A stretch of DNA of 37,995 bases from Actinomycetales bacterium. GTDB taxonomy: Bacteria; Actinomycetota; Actinomycetes; Nanopelagicales; Nanopelagicaceae. The number at the start of each line of letters is the position of its first letter. Position 1 is the stretch's first letter. The stretch covers positions 1 through 37,995 of the forward strand of contig JAGWYO010000015.1 in NCBI GenBank assembly GCA_018969355.1, read 5' to 3'. Under the pieces are notes generated by a model. The model saw only the letters and a list, made by a program, of their open reading frames with translations. It ran no database searches and was not told the DNA's origin. Made by a program: the position numbers and the translations under genes. This document shows, piece by piece, positions 1-7,021 of the stretch.

Positions 1-864
1 GAAAGCGAATATTCGCTGCTTCGCAAAGACCAAACCATATTTACTTATTTGCATCTTGCAGCCTCGAAGGCATGCACAGATGCTCTATTGGCAAGTAAAA
101 CAACTGCGATTGCGTATGAGACTGTTGAAGTAAATGGACAATTGCCGTTGTTAGCGCCGATGAGTGAAGTTGCTGGTCGTCTTGCTACACAAGTAGGTGC
201 AACTGCTCTGCAAAAGCCTCACGGCGGCCGTGGAGTTTTGCTCGGAGGAGTTCCAGGAGTAGCCCCAGGCAAAGTTGTAGTTATTGGCGGAGGTGTCGCA
301 GGACTCAACGCTGCAGTTATTGCTGTGGGAATGGGTGCTGATGTAACAATCATTGATCGATCTGTTTCACGGCTTCAATACATAGACACTGTTTATGGTG
401 GACGCATAAAAACTTTGATATCTTCACAGTTTGCAATAGAGCGAGAAGTTAAGCAGGCAGATCTAGTTATCGGCGCAGTGTTGGTTCATGGAGCAAAGGC
501 ACCTACCTTGGTTTCAAATGCTTTAGTAGCACAGATGAAATCTGGATCAGTTCTTGTAGATATCGCCATTGATCAAGGTGGATGTTTTGAAGATTCACGT
601 GCAACAACACATGCTGAACCAACCTATCGAGTTCATGACTCCGTTTTTTACTGTGTCGCCAATATGCCGGGGGCAGTCCCCGTTGCCAGTACATATGCGC
701 TCACAAATGCAACATTGCCTTATGCCTTAGCGATTGCAAATCGCGGATGGAAGAAAGCATGTTCAGAAGATCCAAACTTAGCTAAGGGCCTAAATGTTCA
801 TGATGGGCAGATCTATTATCAAGCAGTAGCTAAAGCTCATGGATATGCAAGCGTTGACCTTTGA
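1..864 (+). CDS. ald: Alanine dehydrogenase, 5' end cut by the window
   Basis: NAD-dependent L-alanine dehydrogenase, interconverting alanine with pyruvate and ammonia in the cytoplasm. The frame is open from base 1, so the true start lies upstream; a TTG at 49 is internal. Visible are the TYLHLAA segment, whose His is a catalytic residue in the family, the GGGVAG dinucleotide-binding loop, the DIAIDQGG segment with the catalytic Asp, and the C-terminal [21 protein letters not shown] stretch (20 residues quoted in part) typical of Ald. About 90 N-terminal residues are missing relative to the usual 370. The last 26 bases overlap xerD, so the two are probably translated together. Confidence 0.95.
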   Translation, partial: ESEYSLLRKDQTIFTYLHLAASKACTDALLASKTTAIAYETVEVNGQLPLLAPMSEVAGRLATQVGATALQKPHGGRGVLLGGVPGVAPGKVVVIGGGVAGLNAAVIAVGMGADVTIIDRSVSRLQYIDTVYGGRIKTLISSQFAIEREVKQADLVIGAVLVHGAKAPTLVSNALVAQMKSGSVLVDIAIDQGGCFEDSRATTHAEPTYRVHDSVFYCVANMPGAVPVASTYALTNATLPYALAIANRGWKKACSEDPNLAKGLNVHDGQIYYQAVAKAHGYASVDL

Positions 865-1768
865 TTTAGTTGCTACATCTTTTCTTAATCATTTAGCGAT
901 TGAACGAGGTTTATCAGTTCATACCATAGCGGCATATCGCAGAGACTTAGCAAAATTTGAAAATTTCTTGAATGGGAAAGCCCTTCAGGATCTCCAACCC
1001 CAGACAATTGCTGATTTTGAAATGGCTCTCAAAGCTGCTTTAGCATCACCTGCTTCCATTAACCGTATCAATTCAACACTTCGCTCCTTTTTCAAACATG
1101 CTCTGAGCGAGTTTGGAATAGCAAATCCGACTTTTGAAATCTCGCCCAGTCAGTCAAATCGTCGACTTCCTAAAGCGTTAACAGTTGAGCAGATTATGTC
1201 CTTGATAAACGTGGCCTATAGGGAGAGTGAACCCATAACCTTGCGAGATCAAGCAATGATTGAGCTTTTATACAGCAGCGGTGCCCGTGTCTCTGAATTG
1301 GTCGGAATCAATCTTGCTGATATCGCCAAATCCCAAAGCGCTGATGGTGAGATCACGACCTTAAAGCTGCGCGGTAAGGGTTCTAAGGAGCGGATAGTTC
1401 CACTTGGCTCTTTTGCAACTAAAGCTATTACGGATTACTCAATTCGTATTCGGCCCATGCTTGCAGCAAGAAATGCACAAGCCAATCCCGCTCTCTTTCT
1501 TAACTCCAGGGGTGGGCGGCTAACCCGCCAATCGGCGTGGAATATGGTTATGAAGGCGGCTAAAAATGCAGGAATTGATATTCACGTCTCGCCCCATGTT
1601 TTTAGACACTCCTATGCAACACATCTGTTAGATGGCGGCGCAGACATTCGTGTTGTTCAAGAACTACTAGGGCATGCTTCAGTCACTACTACGCAGATAT
1701 ATACGCTTATAACTATCGATAAAGTGCGAGAGAGTTATTCCCTAGCTCATCCGCGCGCACGCGGTTAG
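839..1768 (+). CDS. xerD: Tyrosine recombinase XerD
   Basis: Site-specific tyrosine recombinase that would act with XerC at dif to resolve chromosome dimers. The 309-residue protein has an N-terminal SAM-like core-binding domain (about 8-95) and a C-terminal catalytic domain. All expected catalytic residues are present: R150, K180, H253, R256, H279 and nucleophile Y288, with the same spacing as E. coli XerD. The start overlaps the end of ald; ATG at 839 and ATG at 845 are both possible. Its place beside ald, a ParA-like gene and scpAB matches the usual actinobacterial arrangement and favours XerD over a phage integrase. No att-like repeat is seen nearby. Confidence 0.92.
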   Translation: MDMQALTFDLVATSFLNHLAIERGLSVHTIAAYRRDLAKFENFLNGKALQDLQPQTIADFEMALKAALASPASINRINSTLRSFFKHALSEFGIANPTFEISPSQSNRRLPKALTVEQIMSLINVAYRESEPITLRDQAMIELLYSSGARVSELVGINLADIAKSQSADGEITTLKLRGKGSKERIVPLGSFATKAITDYSIRIRPMLAARNAQANPALFLNSRGGRLTRQSAWNMVMKAAKNAGIDIHVSPHVFRHSYATHLLDGGADIRVVQELLGHASVTTTQIYTLITIDKVRESYSLAHPRARG

Positions 1769-1774
1769 TTCTCC

Positions 1775-2185
1775 TTAAAGTCCGCGTAAACGGCGGGCAA
1801 GAATACTTTGATCACCTTTGGCTTCAAGATCAGCGATGATGACAGCGATTGATTCGCGAACAATGCGACCGCGATCAACTGCAAGTCCAAGATCACCACG
1901 AAGTTGCAAACGTGCTTGATCTAGTTCAAAGAGCTCATCAGGAGAAAGATAAACAGTGATCTTTTCATCATGGCGCTCACGACCAGAAGGTGAGCGATCA
2001 ACTGTTGTCACACGACGCCGTGCGATTGTGCGGACACCTTTCTTGCTAGATGGTGCCTTAGGCGTTGCGATGGCAGGAGGTACTAATGGAGCAGGTGCTT
2101 CACTTTGTGCAGGAACGGCGCTTAACGCTGGAGTAGTAGAACGAAAAAGTTCATCAGCACCTGGAAGATTTGCTCTGCGTGTCAT
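1775..2185 (-). CDS. Small ribbon-helix-helix-like partner of the ParA-like ATPase
   Basis: 136 residues of unknown function. Residues 1-70 look disordered, rich in Ala, Pro and Ser with a basic patch near 48-60. Residues 74-122 resemble a ribbon-helix-helix DNA-binding fold: a short strand (KITVYLS, 75-81) followed by two helices. The start ATG overlaps the parA stop as ATGA, and a strong GAGGAGG-like ribosome site lies upstream inside parA, so the two proteins are translationally coupled. A ribbon-helix-helix protein after a ParA ATPase is reminiscent of ParG- or Omega-type centromere binders of plasmids, but here it is chromosomal and beside scpAB. The fold is inferred by eye; function is not known to me. 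Confidence 0.72.
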   Translation of the reverse strand: MTRRANLPGADELFRSTTPALSAVPAQSEAPAPLVPPAIATPKAPSSKKGVRTIARRRVTTVDRSPSGRERHDEKITVYLSPDELFELDQARLQLRGDLGLAVDRGRIVRESIAVIIADLEAKGDQSILARRLRGL

Positions 2186-3066
2186 CGTGCACCTCCTCGG
2201 GCAATAAGTTCTCTAGCTAGTCGGCGATATGAAACCGCGCCACCTGAGCTCGTTGCATACGTTGTGATTGGTTCGCCGACCACAGTTGTTTCAGGGAAAC
2301 GAATTGTCTTGGCAATAATTGTTTCAAATACATCTTGTGGGAACTGCTCAAGCATGCGCTCTAATACTTGGCGATTGTGTGAAGTCTTCTTGTCATACAT
2401 TGTTGCCAAAATACCAATGAGCTTAAGATTTGGATTGAGGAAGTTCTTAACCTTGTCTAGGTTACCTTTAAGTTCAATGAAGCCATGAAGTGCGAAATAT
2501 TCACATTGCAAAGGAACGATTACTTCATCAGCCGCAACAAGTGCGTTGATGGTTAACTGACCCATTGTTGGTTGACAGTCAATCAAAATAACGTCGTAGT
2601 AATCGCGCAGCGAAGCTAGAGCGCGCTTGAGATACTGTTGGCCTCCAATTTCTGCGCCTAGTGTTGTCTCAGCAGTTCCAAGGTCGCGGTTGGCAGGCAA
2701 GAAATCAAGGCCAGGCGTTGCAGATTTAAGAACAATGGAATCCACATTGGCGGTTGGAGTCATGAGTGCGTAGTAAACAGTTTGTTCTAACGGAAGTGAG
2801 TGGGCATTAACACCTAGACCAAGAGAAAGACCACCTTGAGGATCAAAATCCACAAGCAGAACGCGACGACCCATCTCGGCGAGGGATGCACCAAGGTTGA
2901 TCGTTGTAGTTGTTTTGCCAACTCCACCTTTTTGATTAAAGATGGCGATGATCTTGGCATCTCCATGCTCAGTAATTGGAGGGGGTGTGGGGATTTTTGT
3001 CGCCCTCTTGCCCAGAAGAGATGCAGTAGTTGCATCTTCTTCTAGTTTTGTCGATTTAGCGTTCAA
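2182..3066 (-). CDS. ParA/Soj-family ATPase (orphan, no ParB nearby)
   Basis: Deviant-Walker ATPase of the ParA/MinD superfamily, 294 residues. The P-loop KGGVGKTT spans 46-53 with signature lysine K46 and K51; the Walker A' motif LVDFDPQG is near 71-78 and Walker B with D163 is in LIDCQP. An N-terminal extension of about 37 residues precedes the core. The start is TTG at 3066 with an AGAGG ribosome site eight bases upstream, fed by the promoter at 3099-3127. It is divergent from scpA, as in mycobacteria, where a second chromosomal ParA-like gene sits next to scpAB. This is probably not the origin-proximal ParA because no parB or parS-like site is visible. Confidence 0.9.
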   Translation of the reverse strand: MNAKSTKLEEDATTASLLGKRATKIPTPPPITEHGDAKIIAIFNQKGGVGKTTTTINLGASLAEMGRRVLLVDFDPQGGLSLGLGVNAHSLPLEQTVYYALMTPTANVDSIVLKSATPGLDFLPANRDLGTAETTLGAEIGGQQYLKRALASLRDYYDVILIDCQPTMGQLTINALVAADEVIVPLQCEYFALHGFIELKGNLDKVKNFLNPNLKLIGILATMYDKKTSHNRQVLERMLEQFPQDVFETIIAKTIRFPETTVVGEPITTYATSSGGAVSYRRLARELIARGGAR

Positions 3067-3098
3067 GCGTCAAACCTCTTTTCCATGAAGTGAGCGCG

Positions 3099-3127
3099 AG
3101 CCTACGCGTTACCTAGAACTGGAGCAA
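3099..3127 (-). promoter_or_regulatory. Promoter of the parA-like operon
   Basis: On the minus strand TTGCTC (3122-3127) and TAGGCT (3099-3104) are separated by 17 bases, fitting a housekeeping sigma promoter. Transcription would start near 3092, giving a leader of about 26 bases that carries the AGAGG ribosome site for the TTG start. It is about eight bases from the scpA minus-ten element on the other strand. Confidence 0.5.
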
Positions 3128-3135
3128 CTGTGAAG

Positions 3136-3141
3136 TAGGGT
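3136..3141 (+). promoter_or_regulatory. Leaderless minus-10 element of scpA
   Basis: TAGGGT followed by exactly six bases (GGCTCC) and the scpA ATG. This spacing places the first transcribed base at the start codon. The same TAGGGT-N6-ATG arrangement, even with the same CTCC tail, occurs at 30076. No convincing minus-35 box is seen. Confidence 0.55.
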
Positions 3142-3147
3142 GGCTCC

Positions 3148-4020
3148 ATGGATGTTTCACTGGAGGAGTCAAAGGATGTAAGCGCCGTAGCAGGGGCATT
3201 TTCCGTCCACCTTGATAACTTTGATGGACCTTTCGATCTGCTCTTACACCTTATTTCACGCCACAAAATGGATGTCACGCAGATATCCCTCAGCCTTGTG
3301 ACCGATGAGTTCATAGCCTTCATCAGGGCCCTGGAGGCTTCAGGGGAGGGCTGGCGCTTGGACCAGGCCACTGAATTCCTGGTTGTGGCTGCAACCTTGT
3401 TAGATGTGAAAGCGGCGAGATTATTGCCAAGTGGTGAAGTAGATGAAGATGAAGATCTAGCTCTTCTTGAAGCCCGCGATATTCTCTTTGCGCGTTTGCT
3501 CCAGTACCGAGCCTTTAAGGAGATAGCAGCGACTTTTAGCCAGCGCATTACTACAGCCGATAAGTTCTTCCCCCGTGTTGTAGCTCTTGATCCCACGCTG
3601 AGCGCACTTCTGCCAGAGGTTCTAATTGGGGTGGGACCACAACGCTTTGCCGCTATAGCTGAGCGTGTGTTGACTCCTAAGAGCTCACCGATTGTGAGTG
3701 TGGAGCATCTGCATGTGGCATTGGTCAGCGTCGCCGAGGAGTCTCGAGTTGTAGTTGAGGCTTTGCGCAGATCGAGGTCAATGAGTTTTAGGAACTTAGT
3801 TTCAGATGCTGACAACACCATGGTTATTGTTGCCAGATTCCTAGCCTTGCTCGATCTATACCGTGTAGGTGTTCTGCGCTTTGACCAGGTCATGGCCCTT
3901 GGGGAGCTTCAGATTTCCTGGACTGGTTCTGAGTCTGGGGAAGTGGAAATAACGGACGAGTTTGATATTCCCGTGGTTGTAGAGGATGAAGAGCCAACAG
4001 AAGGTAGCAGGAATGTCTAA
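3148..4020 (+). CDS. scpA: Segregation and condensation protein A
   Basis: Kleisin subunit of the SMC-ScpA-ScpB condensin that organises and segregates the chromosome. The 290-residue protein shows the N-terminal ScpA signature FDGPFDLLLHLI (about 24-35), which binds the SMC neck, an acidic linker near 92-100, and a C-terminal winged-helix region. The length is normal for actinobacteria. The start is fixed by the TAGGGT element six bases upstream. The gene ends inside the start of scpB. A long open frame antisense to it (3102-3893) is a composition artefact. Confidence 0.93.
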   Translation: MDVSLEESKDVSAVAGAFSVHLDNFDGPFDLLLHLISRHKMDVTQISLSLVTDEFIAFIRALEASGEGWRLDQATEFLVVAATLLDVKAARLLPSGEVDEDEDLALLEARDILFARLLQYRAFKEIAATFSQRITTADKFFPRVVALDPTLSALLPEVLIGVGPQRFAAIAERVLTPKSSPIVSVEHLHVALVSVAEESRVVVEALRRSRSMSFRNLVSDADNTMVIVARFLALLDLYRVGVLRFDQVMALGELQISWTGSESGEVEITDEFDIPVVVEDEEPTEGSRNV

Positions 4021-4564
4021 TGTAGAAGTTGAACGTTCTATCGAGGCGATCCTGATGGTCGTAGATGAACCGGTTTCAGAGATCATTCTGGCTCAAGTCC
4101 TTGAGAAGAGCGTTGAAGAGGTTGAGGCAGCTCTGGCTCACCTGGTAACTACTTACGATGATCGTGGATTTTCCTTGCGCAAAATCAACGGGGGATGGCG
4201 CTTTTATAGCAACCCTGACTATCACACAGCCGTTGAGAAGTTCGTCCTGGATGGTCAACAATCGCGTTTGACTCAGGCAGCTCTGGAGACCCTCTCGGTC
4301 ATCGCTTATCGCCAGCCAGTCTCGCGCGCCCGAGTTTCAGCTATTCGCGGCGTTAATGTCGAGGCAGTAATGAAGACCTTGATCACCAGGGGGTTAGTTG
4401 AGGAGTCAGGTATTGAACATGAGAGTGGCGCCATCCTCTATAAGACCACAAGCTATTTCTTAGAGCGTCTTGGGCTTAACTCTCTTGACGATCTACCAGC
4501 TTTGGCACCGTATCTGCCTAATCTTGATGGTTTAGATGAAATACTTGATTCGCTAACTGATTAA
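4013..4564 (+). CDS. scpB: Segregation and condensation protein B
   Basis: Winged-helix dimer that joins ScpA in the SMC complex. The 183-residue protein begins VERSIEAILMV shortly after the chosen ATG and carries the conserved ALETLSVIAYRQPVSR segment followed by IRGVN, hallmarks of ScpB. I chose ATG at 4013 (overlapping the scpA stop by eight bases, with GCAGG upstream) over ATG at 3986, which would add nine residues lacking family resemblance. Co-translation with scpA is likely. The C-terminus ends about 40 residues after the second winged helix with an acidic leucine-rich tail. Confidence 0.93.
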   Translation: MSNVEVERSIEAILMVVDEPVSEIILAQVLEKSVEEVEAALAHLVTTYDDRGFSLRKINGGWRFYSNPDYHTAVEKFVLDGQQSRLTQAALETLSVIAYRQPVSRARVSAIRGVNVEAVMKTLITRGLVEESGIEHESGAILYKTTSYFLERLGLNSLDDLPALAPYLPNLDGLDEILDSLTD

Positions 4565-4571
4565 CTTCCGC

Positions 4572-4605
4572 GCTATCCTTCGCCTCTGACTGTCGGGAGG
4601 ATAGC
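4572..4605 (+). promoter_or_regulatory. Inverted repeat overlapping the rluB ribosome site and a possible minus-10
   Basis: GCTATCCT (4572-4579) and AGGATAGC (4598-4605) are perfect eight-base complements separated by 18 bases. The right arm covers the end of the GGGAGG ribosome site and stops two bases before the rluB ATG at 4607. The left arm contains TATCCT (4574-4579), a possible minus-10 box. Read-through RNA from scpB could fold and hide the ribosome site, whereas RNA started from this promoter would lack the left arm. The function is inferred. Confidence 0.4.
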
Positions 4606-4606
4606 C

Positions 4607-5320
4607 ATGGGCCAGATGCGCCTGAATAAGATAATTGCTGATGCGGGCATTACCAGCCGCCGAGGCGCAGATGAGCTCATTGAATCTGGCCGAGTTTCAG
4701 TCGATGGAATCACGATTCACGAGATGGGTTCCAAATTCGATCCTGAATTAGTTCAAGTCATGGTAGATGGTGAGACAATAAGACCCTCTATGTCTAAGTC
4801 TTATTTAGTACTTCATAAGCCTAAAGGCGTTTTGTCAACCATGTATGACCCAGATGGGAGACCATCCTTAAGTGACTTCATTGACCTTCGAAAAGAGCGA
4901 CTTTTCCATGTCGGGCGCTTGGATAAAGACTCCGAGGGATTGATCCTTTTGACCAACGATGGAGAGCTCACCTTCCGCGCGACCCACCCATCTTTTGGCC
5001 TGGAGAAGACTTACATCATCGAGCACGAGGGAAAACTGCCTTCTGGAATCGACAAAATTCTTCTCAAAGGCATCGAATTAGAGGATGGGATGGGTCGGGT
5101 GTTGAGCTATAAAGAGATCTCTCCAACTTGGCTTGAGGTTTCAATTCACGAGGGTCGGTACCACATTATTCGCCGCCTAATGGAGGCAGTCGATGTGCAA
5201 GTCCTTCGTTTGATCCGCACTAACTTCGGACCGATCTCATTGGGAGACACCCCAGAAGGACGCTGGAGGAACCTCAATAAGGGAGAGTTAACTAATCTAC
5301 GTAACGCTTTACAGCTATAA
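4607..5320 (+). CDS. rluB: 23S rRNA pseudouridine synthase, RsuA/RluB family
   Basis: Converts a specific uridine of 23S rRNA to pseudouridine, probably the site equivalent to E. coli 2605. The 237-residue protein has an N-terminal S4 RNA-binding domain (about 4-60, RLNKIIADAGITSRR) and a catalytic domain with the GRLDKDSEGL motif in which D106 is the catalytic aspartate. The start ATG follows a strong GGGAGG ribosome site. The position after scpB is the standard actinobacterial arrangement. RsuA-type 16S specificity cannot be excluded from sequence alone, but context strongly favours RluB. Confidence 0.93.
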   Translation: MGQMRLNKIIADAGITSRRGADELIESGRVSVDGITIHEMGSKFDPELVQVMVDGETIRPSMSKSYLVLHKPKGVLSTMYDPDGRPSLSDFIDLRKERLFHVGRLDKDSEGLILLTNDGELTFRATHPSFGLEKTYIIEHEGKLPSGIDKILLKGIELEDGMGRVLSYKEISPTWLEVSIHEGRYHIIRRLMEAVDVQVLRLIRTNFGPISLGDTPEGRWRNLNKGELTNLRNALQL

Positions 5321-5340
5321 CGGCTTTACTATAAATCAAT

Positions 5341-5524
5341 AATAAGTGAAATACAGTTAAATTAATATATCGATAATACGAAGAAAAAATATATATTTAT
5401 CGATTTTTCAGACGCTTACGTAAGACTCGGGATAACGATAAATCGATATTCAATATTTCAGGAGGACGTCGAGAGAAAAGCAGATTCAATGACGAAAATA
5501 TCGTAAAAAGGTTTTATCGATAAA
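5341..5524. repeat. AT-rich gap with four ATCGAT palindromes
   Basis: The 271-base gap 5321-5591 holds no convincing gene. It is strikingly AT-rich (9 G or C among 5341-5400). ATCGAT occurs at 5369, 5399, 5442 and 5516, often extended to TATCGATA or, at 5513-5524, the perfect 12-base palindrome TTTATCGATAAA. A further perfect palindrome CTTACGTAAG lies at 5415-5424. A purine-rich GGAGG at 5460 is not followed by a usable frame. The repeats could be operators for a dimeric regulator of aroH-tyrA or curved DNA; no known element was recognised. Confidence 0.5.
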
Positions 5525-5579
5525 TATTTAAACAATCTTAGAACTATTCAAAATCGAGCGAAAAAGTGACCGAGAAAGG

Positions 5580-5585
5580 TACCCT
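5580..5585 (+). promoter_or_regulatory. Leaderless minus-10 element of aroH
   Basis: TACCCT followed by exactly six bases (TATCCC) and the aroH ATG at 5592. No Shine-Dalgarno sequence is in the usual position, so translation is probably leaderless. No minus-35 is obvious, but the AT-rich palindrome cluster lies just upstream. Confidence 0.5.
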
Positions 5586-5591
5586 TATCCC

Positions 5592-5954
5592 ATGTCGATC
5601 AGAGCTATACGTGGTGCCACTCAAGTGAGCGCAAATACCCCAGAGGCTATAGCCACAGGGGTTAAAGAGTTGATCCTGGCGATTTTGGATGCCAACAGCC
5701 TGACACCTAGCGATGTCGTCTCGGTCTTTTTCACTTCGACCCCGGATTTAACGGCCTCCTTTCCGGCAGCTGCTTGTCGGGAAATTGGCTTTGCCTCAGT
5801 ACCCTTGATCGGCTCCGTTGAGGTTGATGTTCCAGGGGCTTTAGCCATGGTCATCCGCGCCATGCTCCACGTTGAAAGTGGAAAGAGCCATGACGAGATT
5901 TCTCATATCTATTTACACGGGGCAGTAGCCCTGCGCCGAGATATAGCCCAGTAA
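5592..5954 (+). CDS. aroH: Chorismate mutase, AroH class
   Basis: Monofunctional chorismate mutase that turns chorismate into prephenate, the branch point to phenylalanine and tyrosine. At 120 residues it matches the Bacillus subtilis AroH fold, a trimeric alpha-beta barrel, rather than the helical AroQ type. Active-site residues align: R7 in IRGAT, E77 (family E78), R89 (R90) and Y107 (Y108). The stop codon shares one base with the ATG of tyrA, whose product uses prephenate, so the two enzymes are made together. Confidence 0.95.
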   Translation: MSIRAIRGATQVSANTPEAIATGVKELILAILDANSLTPSDVVSVFFTSTPDLTASFPAAACREIGFASVPLIGSVEVDVPGALAMVIRAMLHVESGKSHDEISHIYLHGAVALRRDIAQ

Positions 5955-7006
5955 TGGTGCGCTCAGTTCGAATTGTTGGGGCTGGCCTTATCGGCACCTC
6001 CATCGGGTTGGCTCTGGCAGCCAAAAACATTGCCGTTGAGATGATCGACGTAGATAGCCGAAATCAGGCTTTGGCACAGGATCTAACAGGGGGAGTCAGC
6101 ATTGCCGAGCCGGAGCTCATTATTCTGGCAACTCCTCTCAGATCCCTTTCCCAGGTCATAGACGAGCAATATAAACTAAACCCAAACTCAACGTTTATGG
6201 ATGTATGTAGCGTTAAAGTAGAACCTCTACAAAAGGTTAAAGCATCAAAGCTGCCATTGAAGCAATTCATTGGCACTCACCCAATGGCCGGCCGCGAAGT
6301 CGGGGGAGCAGAGTCAGCTCGCGCCGATCTCTTTCTCTCCAGAAGTTGGATCATCACGCCGGATTCTCAGAGTGATCCTGAAGCCGTAACCAAGGTCAAA
6401 TGGCTTGTTCAACTGCTTGGGGCAACCTGCGTGGAATTAGATGCGGCATCCCATGATGCAGCAGTAGCCAGGGTTTCCCATCTGCCACAAATCACGGCCA
6501 CCCTCTTGGCCAGCTCTTTGCATGGTGTTGCTCCTGATTGGCTCGATCTTGCTGGAGCCGGACTTCGAGACACAACCCGAATAGCAGCATCGGATGAGAA
6601 TTTATGGAAAGAGATCATCAGTTCAAATTCTCAAGAGATTAAGTCGTTGCTTTCAAATTTACATACAGAGTTAGGCGAGATCATTGATGCAGTTGATGAT
6701 CAAGAGAAAATCGCCGCCTTTATGCGCAAAGGCCGTGAAGGACGAAAATTGATTCCAGGTAAACACGGTGGGAAAGCACGTGAATACACCTACGTTCCAA
6801 TAGTTATCGATGATAAACCAGGTCAATTAGGTGCAATCTTTAATGAATGCGCTGCGATGTCTGTAAACGTTGAAGATTTAGTAATCGAGCACTCACCAGG
6901 ACAACTCAATGCTTTAATCACTTTGGCTCTTTCTGCAGATGATGCAGTGAAGTTATCAAATCATCTCTCATCAATCGGGTGGAACGTTCACCCGGTTCGT
7001 AATTAG
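5954..7006 (+). CDS. tyrA: Prephenate dehydrogenase
   Basis: Oxidatively decarboxylates prephenate to 4-hydroxyphenylpyruvate for tyrosine synthesis. The 350-residue protein has an N-terminal Rossmann loop GAGLIG (9-14), the THPMAGRE substrate-binding motif, VSHLPQ with the conserved histidine, and a C-terminal ACT domain (from about residue 276, beginning YVPIVIDDKPGQLG) expected to sense tyrosine. It starts in an overlap with the aroH stop (TAATG). Base composition steps down inside the gene: 33-34 G or C per 60 bases around 6421-6600, against 18-29 in 6601-6900, near the end of the catalytic domain. Confidence 0.95.
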   Translation: MVRSVRIVGAGLIGTSIGLALAAKNIAVEMIDVDSRNQALAQDLTGGVSIAEPELIILATPLRSLSQVIDEQYKLNPNSTFMDVCSVKVEPLQKVKASKLPLKQFIGTHPMAGREVGGAESARADLFLSRSWIITPDSQSDPEAVTKVKWLVQLLGATCVELDAASHDAAVARVSHLPQITATLLASSLHGVAPDWLDLAGAGLRDTTRIAASDENLWKEIISSNSQEIKSLLSNLHTELGEIIDAVDDQEKIAAFMRKGREGRKLIPGKHGGKAREYTYVPIVIDDKPGQLGAIFNECAAMSVNVEDLVIEHSPGQLNALITLALSADDAVKLSNHLSSIGWNVHPVRN

Positions 7007-7015
7007 AAGTAGGCT
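6987..7015 (+). promoter_or_regulatory. Promoter with leaderless spacing before cmk-der
   Basis: TAGGCT (7010-7015) lies six bases before the ATG at 7022, and TTCACC (6987-6992) sits 17 bases further upstream as a partial minus-35. The element overlaps the end of tyrA, so cmk-der can be transcribed independently of aroH-tyrA. Confidence 0.5.
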
Positions 7016-7021
7016 CATTAC

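Noticed and set aside
839-1768. Phage or integron integrase
   Set aside because: The residue spacing and neighbours fit XerD, and no repeats, tRNA target or cargo genes are adjacent.
3102-3893. A 263-codon open frame antisense to scpA
   Set aside because: Its protein is a low-complexity run of Ser, Thr and Arg with no family resemblance, while scpA on the other strand is a clear match with its own promoter.
5460-5507. GGAGG followed by a short ATG frame in the rluB-aroH gap
   Set aside because: The ATG at 5490 encodes only five residues and lies about 25 bases from the GGAGG, too far for a ribosome site.
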